Shown: positions 50,987 through 59,289 of the stretch, piece after piece
Numbering within the stretch: position 1 is the first letter of the stretch
Layout: every line of letters starts with the position of its first letter
NCBI GenBank assembly: GCA_002483265.1
Contig: DLHO01000018.1
Location: 215,405-279,404 of the forward strand
Direction of reading: 5' to 3'
Length of the DNA: 64,000 nt
Origin: Flavobacteriales bacterium UBA7666
Lineage (GTDB): Bacteria > Bacteroidota > Bacteroidia > Flavobacteriales_D > Crocinitomicaceae
The notes under the pieces: model-generated
Told to the model about the DNA's origin: nothing
Database searches by the model: none
What the model saw: the letters and a program-made list of their open reading frames with translations, nothing else
Position numbers and translations under genes: made by a program

Positions 50987-52489
50987 ATGTCCAAAATTCA
51001 AGGAAAAATATCACAGGTTATCGGACCGGTTGTCGATGTAACATTCGACAAAGGCATGTCACTTCCAAACATCTATGACGCATTAGAAGTGTTCAAAACA
51101 GATGGAACAAAAGTAGTACTAGAGGTACAATCACACGTTGGAGAGAATTCAGTGCGTGCAATCTCTATGGACTCAACTGACGGATTCCGTCGTGGAATGG
51201 AAGTAACTTCAACTGGAAGCGCTATTAAAATGCCTATTGGAGATCAAATCAAAGGACGCTTATTCAACGTAGTTGGTGAGGCAATTGATGGTCTTGTGGC
51301 GGTTGACAATGCAAATGGTTTACCAATTCACCGTGAGGCTCCAAGATTTGAGGATTTATCGACTGCAACAGAAGTGTTGTTTACAGGTATCAAAGTAATT
51401 GACTTGATCGAGCCTTACGCAAAAGGAGGTAAAATTGGTCTATTCGGTGGTGCTGGTGTAGGAAAAACAGTATTGATTCAGGAATTGATTAACAACATCG
51501 CTAAAGGACACGGAGGTTTATCTGTATTCGCTGGTGTAGGTGAGCGTACTCGTGAGGGTAATGACTTATTGCGCGAAATGTTGGAATCAGGAATTATTAA
51601 ATATGGTGAGGCTTTCCTTCATTCTATGGAAGAAGGAGGATGGGATCTATCCAAAGTTGATTTGAACGAAATGAAGGAGTCTAAAGCTACTTTCGTATTC
51701 GGTCAAATGAATGAGCCTCCAGGAGCTCGTGCACGTGTTGCTCTTTCCGGATTAACAATGGCAGAATATTACCGTGACGGTGATGGAGAAGGTCAAGGAA
51801 AAGACATCTTGTTCTTCGTTGACAATATCTTCCGATTTACACAAGCTGGTTCTGAGGTATCTGCACTACTTGGACGTATGCCTTCAGCAGTAGGTTACCA
51901 ACCAACATTGGCTACTGAAATGGGGGCAATGCAGGAACGTATTACTTCAACAAAAAGAGGGTCTATTACATCTGTACAAGCGGTTTACGTACCTGCAGAT
52001 GACTTAACGGATCCAGCACCGGCAAACACATTTGCTCACTTGGATGCAACAACAGTATTGTCTCGTAAAATTTCTGAGTTAGGTATTTACCCTGCTGTGG
52101 ATCCATTGGATTCTACATCTCGTATCTTAACTCCAACGATTTTAGGTGAAGAGCATTACAATACTGCTTCTCGTGTAAAGATCACATTACAGCGTTACAA
52201 AGAATTACAAGATATCATTGCAATCTTAGGTATGGATGAACTATCCGAAGAAGATAAAATGATCGTTCACCGCGCACGTCGTGTTCAACGTTTCTTATCT
52301 CAACCATTCCACGTTGCAGAGCAATTTACAGGTATCCCGGGTTGTTTAGTTGACATTCAAGAAACAATCAAAGGTTTCAACATGATTTTGGATGGTGAAA
52401 TGGACAAATACCCGGAGGCTGCATTCAACTTGAAAGGAAGCATCGAAGATGTGAAAATTGCAGGTGAGAAAATGTTAGCTGAAGCTTAA
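50987..52489 (+). CDS. atpD: ATP synthase F1 subunit beta
   Basis: The catalytic beta subunit of F1 ATP synthase, 500 residues, full length. It contains the P-loop GGAGVGKTVL (near residue 153), the Walker B strand DILFFVDNIFRFTQAG, GERTREGNDL, GRMPSAVGYQPTLATEMG and the ALDATTVLSR-like HLDATTVLSRKISELG motif. It forms the F1 hexamer with AtpA, which is not in this window: in Bacteroidota atpD-atpC are commonly separate from the other atp genes. atpC follows after an 85-nt gap that holds an inverted repeat. Confidence 0.98.
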   Translation: MSKIQGKISQVIGPVVDVTFDKGMSLPNIYDALEVFKTDGTKVVLEVQSHVGENSVRAISMDSTDGFRRGMEVTSTGSAIKMPIGDQIKGRLFNVVGEAIDGLVAVDNANGLPIHREAPRFEDLSTATEVLFTGIKVIDLIEPYAKGGKIGLFGGAGVGKTVLIQELINNIAKGHGGLSVFAGVGERTREGNDLLREMLESGIIKYGEAFLHSMEEGGWDLSKVDLNEMKESKATFVFGQMNEPPGARARVALSGLTMAEYYRDGDGEGQGKDILFFVDNIFRFTQAGSEVSALLGRMPSAVGYQPTLATEMGAMQERITSTKRGSITSVQAVYVPADDLTDPAPANTFAHLDATTVLSRKISELGIYPAVDPLDSTSRILTPTILGEEHYNTASRVKITLQRYKELQDIIAILGMDELSEEDKMIVHRARRVQRFLSQPFHVAEQFTGIPGCLVDIQETIKGFNMILDGEMDKYPEAAFNLKGSIEDVKIAGEKMLAEA

Positions 52490-52492
52490 TAA

Positions 52493-52568
52493 AAGACATT
52501 AGACAATAGACATTAGACTAAAGACGAGAATTCAAGTCTTTGGTCTATTGTCTTAAGTCTTTAATCTA
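52493..52568. repeat. Inverted repeat between atpD and atpC
   Basis: GACAATAGAC (52502-52511) pairs with GTCTATTGTC (52543-52552) and AAAGAC with GTCTTT inside, around a GAGAATTCAA loop. The unit is built of repeated AGAC(A/T)ATTAG-like words and looks like a mobile intergenic repeat. It could also act as an mRNA processing or attenuation hairpin between the two subunits. Confidence 0.75.
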
Positions 52569-52574
52569 AGAAAT

Positions 52575-52862
52575 ATGCAATTAGAAATTATCACTCCGGA
52601 AACTTTAATCTTTAAAGGTGAAGCGACTGCAGTTCAATTTCCGGGATTAGATGGATCTTTCCAGGTATTGAATAACCACGCACCGATTATCTCAGGATTA
52701 AGTGCCGGAACAATTAAAGCAGATTTAGTGGAAGCTTTCAAAGTAACTGCTAAAACGAATCCGAATATCACTGCTGAGAACAATGGTAAAATCATCCATG
52801 TTACTATCAAAGGTGGTGTTGTGGAAATGCAAAACAATAAGATTATCGTATTAGCTGAATAA
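52575..52862 (+). CDS. atpC: ATP synthase F1 subunit epsilon (short form)
   Basis: A 95-residue epsilon subunit (AtpC), which couples rotation and may regulate ATP hydrolysis. It starts MQLEIITPETLIFKGEATAVQFPGLDGSFQVLNNHAPIISGL, the conserved beta-sandwich N-terminal domain. It lacks the C-terminal helical hairpin of the longer E. coli form (about 138 residues), as is normal in Bacteroidota. Located right after atpD, with a strong hairpin downstream. Confidence 0.95.
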   Translation: MQLEIITPETLIFKGEATAVQFPGLDGSFQVLNNHAPIISGLSAGTIKADLVEAFKVTAKTNPNITAENNGKIIHVTIKGGVVEMQNNKIIVLAE

Positions 52863-52883
52863 TACGTAGTAATAAACCGATAA

Positions 52884-52914
52884 AGAGGGGCTCGCCGAGG
52901 CGGGTCCTTTTTTT
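52884..52914 (+). terminator. Terminator after atpC
   Basis: AGGGGCTCGCC and GGCGGGTCCT form an imperfect stem around GA, followed by a T-run. Confidence 0.75.
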
Positions 52915-52935
52915 GTTAAGGTCTGTTATAAAACG

Positions 52936-52943
52936 TATTTTTG
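52936..52943 (+). promoter_or_regulatory. -7 promoter element for the uppS-bamA operon
   Basis: TATTTTTG matches TAnnTTTG and precedes the uppS ATG by 42 nt. Confidence 0.5.
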
Positions 52944-52985
52944 CACTAGTACATAAGATTCTTTAATTATTTTCGTTCTGTAATC

Positions 52986-53723
52986 ATGAATCTACAGGAT
53001 CAAATAGATTTAACAAACGTACCAAAGCATATTGCCATCATCATGGATGGTAATGGGCGTTGGGCTAAAAAGCAAGGGCAAGAGCGCCTCTACGGTCACT
53101 CCTTCGGAGTTGACTCAGTTCGTGCTTCCCTAACGGCATGCAAAAATATTGGTGTGAAGTATGCCACTATGTATGCTTTTTCAACAGAAAATTGGAGCAG
53201 ACCTCAAGATGAAGTAGAAGGATTAATGAGCTTACTTGTTTACACCATTGCAAATGAAGTGGAAGAATTAAATGCTCAGAATGTCCGTCTATTGAGTATT
53301 GGTGATACAGATGGCTTGCCTGAAGATTGCCAAAATGAGCTAACCAATGCCATTGAATCGACTAAAAATAATACAGGGGTTAATCTCGTTATTGCCTTAA
53401 ACTATAGTTCCCGATGGGAAATTGCCGAAGCTTTTAAAGAATTGGCATTACAGGTAAAGGAAGGAAACCTCGAAGTTTCAGCCATTACACCAGAGTTGGT
53501 ATCTGCTACATTATCAACTAAGAGTATACCTGACCCAGAGTTATTGATCCGCACAAGCGGCGAACATCGTTTGAGCAACTTCCTTCTTTGGCAAGCTGCT
53601 TACAGCGAATTTCACTTCACCCCTGTTTTATGGCCCGATTTCCGTGAGGAAGATCTATATAAAGCAGTTCTTGACTATCAATCAAGAGAAAGACGTTTCG
53701 GAATGGTTTCCGAACAATTATAA
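52986..53723 (+). CDS. uppS: Undecaprenyl diphosphate synthase (cis-prenyltransferase)
   Basis: A 245-residue cis-prenyltransferase that makes the C55 lipid carrier for peptidoglycan and other envelope polymers from farnesyl diphosphate and isopentenyl diphosphate. The signature starts at IAIIMDGNGRWAKKQG (D21 binds Mg). YAFSTENWSRP and the C-terminal LLIRTSGEHRLSNFLLWQAAYSEFHF motif match the family. Its length is typical. The gene is followed by bamA after eight nt, a cluster common in Bacteroidota that links lipid-carrier and outer-membrane synthesis. Confidence 0.97.
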   Translation: MNLQDQIDLTNVPKHIAIIMDGNGRWAKKQGQERLYGHSFGVDSVRASLTACKNIGVKYATMYAFSTENWSRPQDEVEGLMSLLVYTIANEVEELNAQNVRLLSIGDTDGLPEDCQNELTNAIESTKNNTGVNLVIALNYSSRWEIAEAFKELALQVKEGNLEVSAITPELVSATLSTKSIPDPELLIRTSGEHRLSNFLLWQAAYSEFHFTPVLWPDFREEDLYKAVLDYQSRERRFGMVSEQL

Positions 53724-53731
53724 ATTATTTT

Positions 53732-56329
53732 ATGAAAAGAATCCTATCAATTTTATTTCTTACGTGCGCCCTTTCGTCTTTTGGACAAGATAAAGATACA
53801 ACCGTCGTAAACAACACTTCAGATAAAGATTCTACCAAATCAACTGCGACAACAATCGGCGGTGGATTGGATTTCGATTATGCCAAATCAGAAAAATACA
53901 TATTAGGTCCCATTCGCATTGAAGGTGCCGACAATTTCGATCCACAAGCAATTAAATTAATTGCCGGACTGAAACAAGGAGAAAGTATTAACATTCCTTC
54001 AGATAGAATCAGTAATGCGATCAAAAATCTGTGGAATGAAGGGTTGTTTTCTCAAATTGCTATCGAAGCAGAAAAAGAAGTTGCAGGGGTGATCTATTTA
54101 GTAATTAAACTGACTCCCCGACCAAAACTTTCCCGTTTCCGTTTTACAGGTGTTTCGAAAAGAGAAGTCGATAAGATCCGCGAAGAGGTGGATTTGTCTT
54201 CCGGGCAAACAATTACTGAAAACTTATTATTCAAGACCAAAAGTAAAATCAAAAGCTACTTCCTTGAAAAGGGATTCAACAATGCAACTGTAAACATTAC
54301 ACAGGTTCAGGATACTCTGATCAACAATTCCGAAATCTTCTTTATTGATATCGATAAAGGAAAGAAAGTAAAGATCAAGAACATCATATTCGATGGAAAT
54401 ACATCTGTGAAACCTTGGAAACTACGCAGAGCAATGAAGGATACGAAGAGAAGATCCATCATGCGGATTTTTAAGCGTTCAAAATTCAATGCCACAGCTT
54501 ATGCTAGAGATAAAGAAGCTGTTCTGGATAAATTCAGAAGTGTTGGTCTAAGAGATGTTCATTTTACAGTAGATTCAGTTTACAAAATAAACAGCAGAAA
54601 TATTGGAATCTATTTAAAGGTCGATGAAGGTCAGAAATATTACTTTGGAGACATTTCATGGATTGGGAACACGAAATTCAGCTCTGGAGTTTTGGATACT
54701 GTTTTAGGTATTAAGGATGGTGATGTTTATGACAAACCTTTATTAGACCAGCGCTTACATCAAAGTCCGGACGGAAGAGACATTACATCGCTTTACATGG
54801 ATAGAGGATATTTGTTCTTCCGCTTGGAACCGGTAGAAACCGGCGTGAAAGATTATCACATAAATTACGAAATGCGCATTATCGAGGGCAAGGAGGCACG
54901 TGTGAAAAATGTAATTATCAAAGGAAATTACAAAACAAACGAACATGTAATTCGCCGTGAAATCCGAACAAAACCAGGTGATTTGTTCAGTCGTAATGAT
55001 ATCATTCGTACACAGCGTGAGTTAGCTCAGCTGGGTTATTTCAATGAGCAAGGTTTTCAGGTAAATCCAATTCCGAATCCACAAGACGGAACAGTTGATA
55101 TTGAATATGTCGTAGAAGAAAAGTCTGCGGATCAGATTGAACTTTCAGGAGGTTACGGTGCAGGACGAATTATCGGAACACTTGGATTGACATTCAGTAA
55201 CTTCTCAGTTAAAAATATTTTCAAACCGAATTCATGGAGCCCTCTTCCAACTGGTGACGGACAACGACTTTCTATTCGCGCACAAACGAACGGAAGAATC
55301 TATCAGGGTTACAACTTCTCTTTCACGGAGCCGTGGTTAGGTGGAAAGAAACCAAATTCATTTACATTCTATTTGAATCATACTTCTTTCTCTTCCAGTT
55401 TGACTTTGAAGAAACGCAACCCAGATTATTCTGGTGTTGGAATCACAGGAATGGGTATTGGTTTGGGAAGACGTAAAAAATTCCCGGATGATTATTTTAG
55501 TGCATACTATGAATTGGCTTACCAATACTACGATGTACGAAATTATTCTTCTTTGTTCCCAAGCTTTAACGACGGATATGCAAACGACATCAGTTTAAAA
55601 TATGCTTTGCAACGAAACTCGGTCAATTCGCCTATTTATCCAACAGAAGGATCGAAAATTTCATTTACTGCAAAAGGAACACTTCCATACTCTTTATTAG
55701 ATGGAAAAAAGGATTTCAGTACGATGTCTGCTCAGGAAACATTCAAGTATCTGGAATACTATAAATTGAAATTCACTTTTGAATACTATTTACCGCTTTC
55801 TCCGGATAAAAAGTTGGTTTTGATGCCACGTATCGGATTTGGTTATATGGGTGCTTACAATGCGGCAAAAGGATTGACACCGTTCGAACGATTTAATTTA
55901 GGAGGTAGTGGTCTTTCCGGAGTAAACCAATTTGGAGGTCGTGAGATCATTGCCCTTAGAGGATATGAAGACAATGCCTTGTCTTCTAGTGGAGGTGACC
56001 CGATCGTTGCAAAATACACCCTTGAAATGCGTTATCCGATTTCCTTGAATCCACAAGCAACTTTCTTCGTACTGGCATTTGCTGAAGCAGGAAATACCTA
56101 CACAAGTTTTAAAACCTTCAATCCGTTTAATGTGAAGCGAAGTGTGGGTGCGGGTGTTCGTATCTTCCTTCCAATGTTTGGTATGCTTGGATTGGATTAT
56201 GGTTGGGGCTTCGACAAATTGGATAAGCACTCTTCCGGATACGGAGGATCCATTGATAACTCCATTGATTCAAAAGGTTTCTTTCCTAAATTCACATTCA
56301 CCATCGGTATGAATCTTGGTGAGCTTTAA
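53732..56329 (+). CDS. bamA: Outer-membrane assembly factor BamA
   Basis: This 865-residue protein inserts beta-barrel proteins into the outer membrane. It has a signal peptide ending in SSFGQ and POTRA-type repeats (about 55-480; RIEGADNFDPQAI, FRFTGVSKREVDKIREEV, IIFDGNTSVKPWKLRRAM, VIIKGNYKTNEHVIRREIRTKPGDLFSRNDI). The C-terminal 16-strand barrel (about 480-865) has the diagnostic FTEPWLGGKKPNSF and the lid-loop-type GLSGVNQFGGREIIALRGYED segment. The neighbouring Skp-type chaperones supply unfolded barrels to it. The length is normal for the Bacteroidota form, which is longer than in E. coli. Confidence 0.97.
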   Translation: MKRILSILFLTCALSSFGQDKDTTVVNNTSDKDSTKSTATTIGGGLDFDYAKSEKYILGPIRIEGADNFDPQAIKLIAGLKQGESINIPSDRISNAIKNLWNEGLFSQIAIEAEKEVAGVIYLVIKLTPRPKLSRFRFTGVSKREVDKIREEVDLSSGQTITENLLFKTKSKIKSYFLEKGFNNATVNITQVQDTLINNSEIFFIDIDKGKKVKIKNIIFDGNTSVKPWKLRRAMKDTKRRSIMRIFKRSKFNATAYARDKEAVLDKFRSVGLRDVHFTVDSVYKINSRNIGIYLKVDEGQKYYFGDISWIGNTKFSSGVLDTVLGIKDGDVYDKPLLDQRLHQSPDGRDITSLYMDRGYLFFRLEPVETGVKDYHINYEMRIIEGKEARVKNVIIKGNYKTNEHVIRREIRTKPGDLFSRNDIIRTQRELAQLGYFNEQGFQVNPIPNPQDGTVDIEYVVEEKSADQIELSGGYGAGRIIGTLGLTFSNFSVKNIFKPNSWSPLPTGDGQRLSIRAQTNGRIYQGYNFSFTEPWLGGKKPNSFTFYLNHTSFSSSLTLKKRNPDYSGVGITGMGIGLGRRKKFPDDYFSAYYELAYQYYDVRNYSSLFPSFNDGYANDISLKYALQRNSVNSPIYPTEGSKISFTAKGTLPYSLLDGKKDFSTMSAQETFKYLEYYKLKFTFEYYLPLSPDKKLVLMPRIGFGYMGAYNAAKGLTPFERFNLGGSGLSGVNQFGGREIIALRGYEDNALSSSGGDPIVAKYTLEMRYPISLNPQATFFVLAFAEAGNTYTSFKTFNPFNVKRSVGAGVRIFLPMFGMLGLDYGWGFDKLDKHSSGYGGSIDNSIDSKGFFPKFTFTIGMNLGEL

Positions 56330-56371
56330 ACAATAAAAATGTTATCTTCGTCGTTCTTTCAAATTTCGCCT

Positions 56372-56890
56372 ATGAAAACTCTTGTTTTATGCTTCTTAAT
56401 GGTCTTTGGCATGACCTTTGTCAGTTCTGCTCAAAAATATGGCTATATCGACTCAGAATTCATTTTGGGTAAGATGCCGGAATACAAAGAGGCTAAAGAA
56501 CGTTTAGACAAATTAGCCGAACGTTGGACCAAAGAAATTGAAGAGCGTTATGAAATGATCAAAAAGAAAAAGGAGAATTTTCTTAGAGAAGAAAGTTTAT
56601 TACCTAGCGAAGAGAAAACAAAACGCGAAGAGGAAATTAAAACATTGGAATCTGAGGCAATGGAAATGCAACAAACACGCTTTGGAGTTGCCGGAGATTA
56701 TTTCCAAAAACGACAAGAATTAATTAAACCTATTCAGGATCGAGTTTATGAGGCAATGCAAACAGTTGCATCAAAACGGAATTATAGTTTTATCTTTGAC
56801 AAATCAAATCAAAGTAACCTGGTTTATGCCGATAGCAAATTCGATATCAGCGATGAGGTTCTTAGAGAAATGGGTGTCAGCACCAAGTAA
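56372..56890 (+). CDS. OmpH/Skp family periplasmic chaperone 1
   Basis: A 172-residue Skp-like chaperone with a signal peptide (KTLVLCFLMVFGMTFVSSAQ), a short beta part (KYGYIDSEFILGKMPEY) and a long charged coiled-coil hairpin (about 40-120). The conserved ending NYSFIFDKSNQSNLVYA follows. It keeps outer-membrane proteins soluble in the periplasm for BamA. The ATG at 56372 is used rather than 56339, because the earlier start adds a segment before the signal peptide. A TATCTTCG word at 56343-56350 may be a secondary promoter. Confidence 0.93.
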   Translation: MKTLVLCFLMVFGMTFVSSAQKYGYIDSEFILGKMPEYKEAKERLDKLAERWTKEIEERYEMIKKKKENFLREESLLPSEEKTKREEEIKTLESEAMEMQQTRFGVAGDYFQKRQELIKPIQDRVYEAMQTVASKRNYSFIFDKSNQSNLVYADSKFDISDEVLREMGVSTK

Positions 56891-56914
56891 ATAAATGATA
56901 ACTAAAAAACAAAA

Positions 56915-57439
56915 ATGAAAAGAATCCTATTTGCCCTAGCACTTACTGTATGTGCAATCGCATCTACGCAAGCTCAAACGAAAATCGGGCATGTGAAATC
57001 ACAAGTATTATTAGATACAATGCCTTCACGTAAAACTGCGATTAGAGAAATCAAAGAAATTGAGAATGCTGGTTTGAAAGAGTTAAAGGATGCCGATAGC
57101 GCTATTCAAGTTGCTTATATCAAGTATCAAAAAGATTCTCCGACTATGTCTGAGACTGTTAGACAATATGAAGAAAACCGTATTCGTCGCATGCAGCAAA
57201 ACCTGGAAGAGCGTCAACAACAAATTGATGGCCAATTGCAGTCAATGACTCAGGAAATGAATGTTGTTATTCTTGACCGCGTTAAGAAAGCCGTAAATAT
57301 TGTTGCAACAGCTAAAAAATTCAATTACATCATCGATGAAAGTACAACACTTTATTCTGTAGGTGGAATTGATGTAACAAACGATGTAATCGTGGAGTTA
57401 TTGAAACTGGAAGCAGAAGCTAAGAAAACTGGTAAGTAA
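56915..57439 (+). CDS. OmpH/Skp family periplasmic chaperone 2
   Basis: A second Skp-like chaperone of 174 residues with a signal peptide ending in STQAQ, KIGHVKSQVLLDTMPSRK, a long charged coiled coil and the closing segment FNYIIDESTTLYSVGGIDVTNDVI. Two Skp genes in tandem behind bamA is the usual Bacteroidota arrangement, allowing division of labour or redundancy. It lies 24 nt after the first copy and is followed by a terminator-like hairpin. Confidence 0.93.
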   Translation: MKRILFALALTVCAIASTQAQTKIGHVKSQVLLDTMPSRKTAIREIKEIENAGLKELKDADSAIQVAYIKYQKDSPTMSETVRQYEENRIRRMQQNLEERQQQIDGQLQSMTQEMNVVILDRVKKAVNIVATAKKFNYIIDESTTLYSVGGIDVTNDVIVELLKLEAEAKKTGK

Positions 57440-57460
57440 ATACCATTAAATAAATGATAC

Positions 57461-57490
57461 AGTCGGGGCGTAAAATTTTGCGCCCCGACT
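57461..57490 (+). terminator. Terminator after the second skp gene, sister of the paaZ palindrome
   Basis: AGTCGGGGCG and CGCCCCGACT pair perfectly around TAAAATTTTG. The stem core matches the palindrome at 39856-39897 except for a compensating T-A to C-G change. Confidence 0.82.
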
Positions 57491-57503
57491 TATTTAACAC
57501 ACT

Positions 57504-57523
57504 TTAATTACCATGGTAATTAA
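57504..57523. promoter_or_regulatory. 20-bp perfect palindrome (candidate operator) before the DOPA-dioxygenase-like gene
   Basis: TTAATTACCATGGTAATTAA is a perfect palindrome centred about eight turns of reading before the ATG, i.e. roughly -32 from the predicted start and overlapping the -33 promoter region. This is the classical position for repressor binding. The ACCATGGT core recurs in the near-palindrome at 13793-13816. Confidence 0.6.
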
Positions 57524-57531
57524 TAACATCC

Positions 57532-57539
57532 TATCTTTG
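57532..57539 (+). promoter_or_regulatory. -7 promoter element directly before the DOPA-dioxygenase-like gene
   Basis: TATCTTTG matches TAnnTTTG, four bases before the ATG at 57544, predicting a leaderless mRNA. Confidence 0.65.
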
Positions 57540-57543
57540 TAAC

Positions 57544-58422
57544 ATGAAACGCCAATCATTTGTTAAAGGTATGTTAGGATTTGCAGCACTCGGCGGATTG
57601 ACTTCCGTTGGTTCACTTGGAAAAATTCTAAGTGAAGAAGATTACACCTATCCGGTATTATTTATCGGTCATGGTTCTCCAATGAATGGAATTGAAGACA
57701 CTCATTTTTCCAGACAATGGAAAAGCGAGGTAGCACATTTACCAAATCCAAAACTGGTTTTAGTTATCTCTGCTCACTGGCTCACAAACGGAACCCATGT
57801 CACCGCAATGGAAAATCCTCAAACGATTCATGATTTCGGTGGTTTTCCAGACGAGTTATTTGCAGTTCAATATCCAGCACCCGGAAGTCCGGAATGGGCA
57901 CAGCAGACAAAAGACCTCATCAAAAGCACAGATGTACATCTGGATCACGAATGGGGATTAGATCACGGAACCTGGACAGTTGTTCGTCATATGTACCCGG
58001 AAGCACAGATTCCGGTTCTTCAGCTTTCCATTGATTACAATAAACCAGCTGCATATCATTACGCTTTAGCCCAGGAATTAAAAGAATTGCGCAAAAAAGG
58101 AGTTCTGATCATTGGAAGTGGAAATATGGTTCATAACCTGCGAATGGTAGCTTGGGATAAATTAAACACCACAAATTATGGTTACGACTGGGCAATCGAG
58201 GCAAATGAAACATTCAATAAACACATCATTGATCGCAACCATCAAGCACTGATCGACTATCAAAAACTGGGGCAATTTGCCCAATTGGCGATCCCTACTC
58301 CGGATCATTATTTTCCATTGATTTACAGTTTAGGACTCTCCGACACGAAAGATGAGATTTCAATATTCAACAATGAATTGGTTGCAGGCTCATTGAATAT
58401 GACTTCCGTTCGATTTGGGTAA
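57544..58422 (+). CDS. ygiD: 4,5-DOPA-extradiol-dioxygenase-like protein (YgiD/LigB family)
   Basis: This 292-residue member of the LigB extradiol dioxygenase superfamily shows the metal-site motifs FIGHGSPMNGIEDTHF, ISAHWLTNG, HDFGGFPDELF and DHGTWTVV in the family order. It also has GSGNMVHNLR and ends with TPDHYFPLIYSLG. YgiD-type proteins cleave catechol rings such as L-DOPA, or act in unknown catechol metabolism. The N-terminus KRQSFVKGMLGFAALGGLTSVGSL is hydrophobic and resembles a weak export signal, so the enzyme might be exported; this is unusual for the family and should be viewed as tentative. It overlaps no neighbour; murI follows 28 nt later with its own promoter. Confidence 0.88.
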   Translation: MKRQSFVKGMLGFAALGGLTSVGSLGKILSEEDYTYPVLFIGHGSPMNGIEDTHFSRQWKSEVAHLPNPKLVLVISAHWLTNGTHVTAMENPQTIHDFGGFPDELFAVQYPAPGSPEWAQQTKDLIKSTDVHLDHEWGLDHGTWTVVRHMYPEAQIPVLQLSIDYNKPAAYHYALAQELKELRKKGVLIIGSGNMVHNLRMVAWDKLNTTNYGYDWAIEANETFNKHIIDRNHQALIDYQKLGQFAQLAIPTPDHYFPLIYSLGLSDTKDEISIFNNELVAGSLNMTSVRFG

Positions 58423-58437
58423 AACAGAACGATTGTG

Positions 58438-58445
58438 TACTTTTG
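58438..58445 (+). promoter_or_regulatory. -7 promoter element directly before murI
   Basis: TACTTTTG matches TAnnTTTG and ends five bases before the ATG at 58451, predicting a leaderless mRNA. Confidence 0.55.
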
Positions 58446-58450
58446 GCTCT

Positions 58451-59278
58451 ATGTCAGTTAAAGGTCCAATTGGTGTTTTTGATTCCGGATACGGTGGATT
58501 AACCGTCTTGAAAGAAATCAGAGAAAAACTACCTGAATATGATTTTCTTTATTTGGGAGACAATGCCAGAGCTCCTTACGGTTCAAGAAGCTTCGATGTC
58601 ATTTATCAATATACCTGGCAAGCTGTTCAGGCATTATTTGATAGGGATTGTTCTTTGGTGATACTGGCCTGTAATACCGCATCAGCAAAAGCACTGCGCA
58701 GCATTCAACGCATAAAACTACCCGAATTGCATCCGGACAAACGGGTTTTGGGTGTAATCAGACCAAGTACGGAAGAACTGGATAAACACACTAAAACAAA
58801 ACATGTAGGTGTTTTGGGAACCGAGGGAACCATTCGTTCAAACAGCTACCAAATTGAACTAGCCAAGTTTGCTCCGGATTTAGTTGTCAATCAACATGCC
58901 TGCCCCATGTGGGTTCCCCTGATTGAAAACAATCAATTTGATACTCCCGGAGGTGTTTATTTCATTCAGAATGATTTGGTATCACTTATGGAGAAAGATC
59001 CAAAAATTGACACCATTCTATTGGCTTGTACGCACTACCCCATTTTACTGGATCCTTTACAGCGTTTGCTTCCAGAACATATTGAAGTTTTAGCACAAGG
59101 GAAAATTGTAGCTGAGAGTTTAGCCGATTATTTGACGCGCCACCCTGAAATGGAGGCGTTATGCTCAAAAGGAAGCTCCGTGAGATACCTAACGACGGAA
59201 AATGCAAAAGATTTCAGTGAAAAAGCGGCCATGCTTATGAACGATGAAATTGAAGCTGAACACTTAGTATTACATTAA
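58451..59278 (+). CDS. murI: Glutamate racemase
   Basis: MurI converts L- to D-glutamate for peptidoglycan. The 275-residue product starts with GPIGVFDSGYGGLTVLKEI, has LGDNARAPYGSRS, the first catalytic Cys in ILACNTASAKA and the second in LLACTHYPIL, in the usual order. The frame is open from 58415, but the ATG at 58451 gives the standard N-terminus and agrees with the promoter position. It begins after the DOPA-dioxygenase-like gene and is followed by a permease gene after 11 nt. Confidence 0.96.
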   Translation: MSVKGPIGVFDSGYGGLTVLKEIREKLPEYDFLYLGDNARAPYGSRSFDVIYQYTWQAVQALFDRDCSLVILACNTASAKALRSIQRIKLPELHPDKRVLGVIRPSTEELDKHTKTKHVGVLGTEGTIRSNSYQIELAKFAPDLVVNQHACPMWVPLIENNQFDTPGGVYFIQNDLVSLMEKDPKIDTILLACTHYPILLDPLQRLLPEHIEVLAQGKIVAESLADYLTRHPEMEALCSKGSSVRYLTTENAKDFSEKAAMLMNDEIEAEHLVLH

Positions 59279-59289
59279 AACCGGATTTT

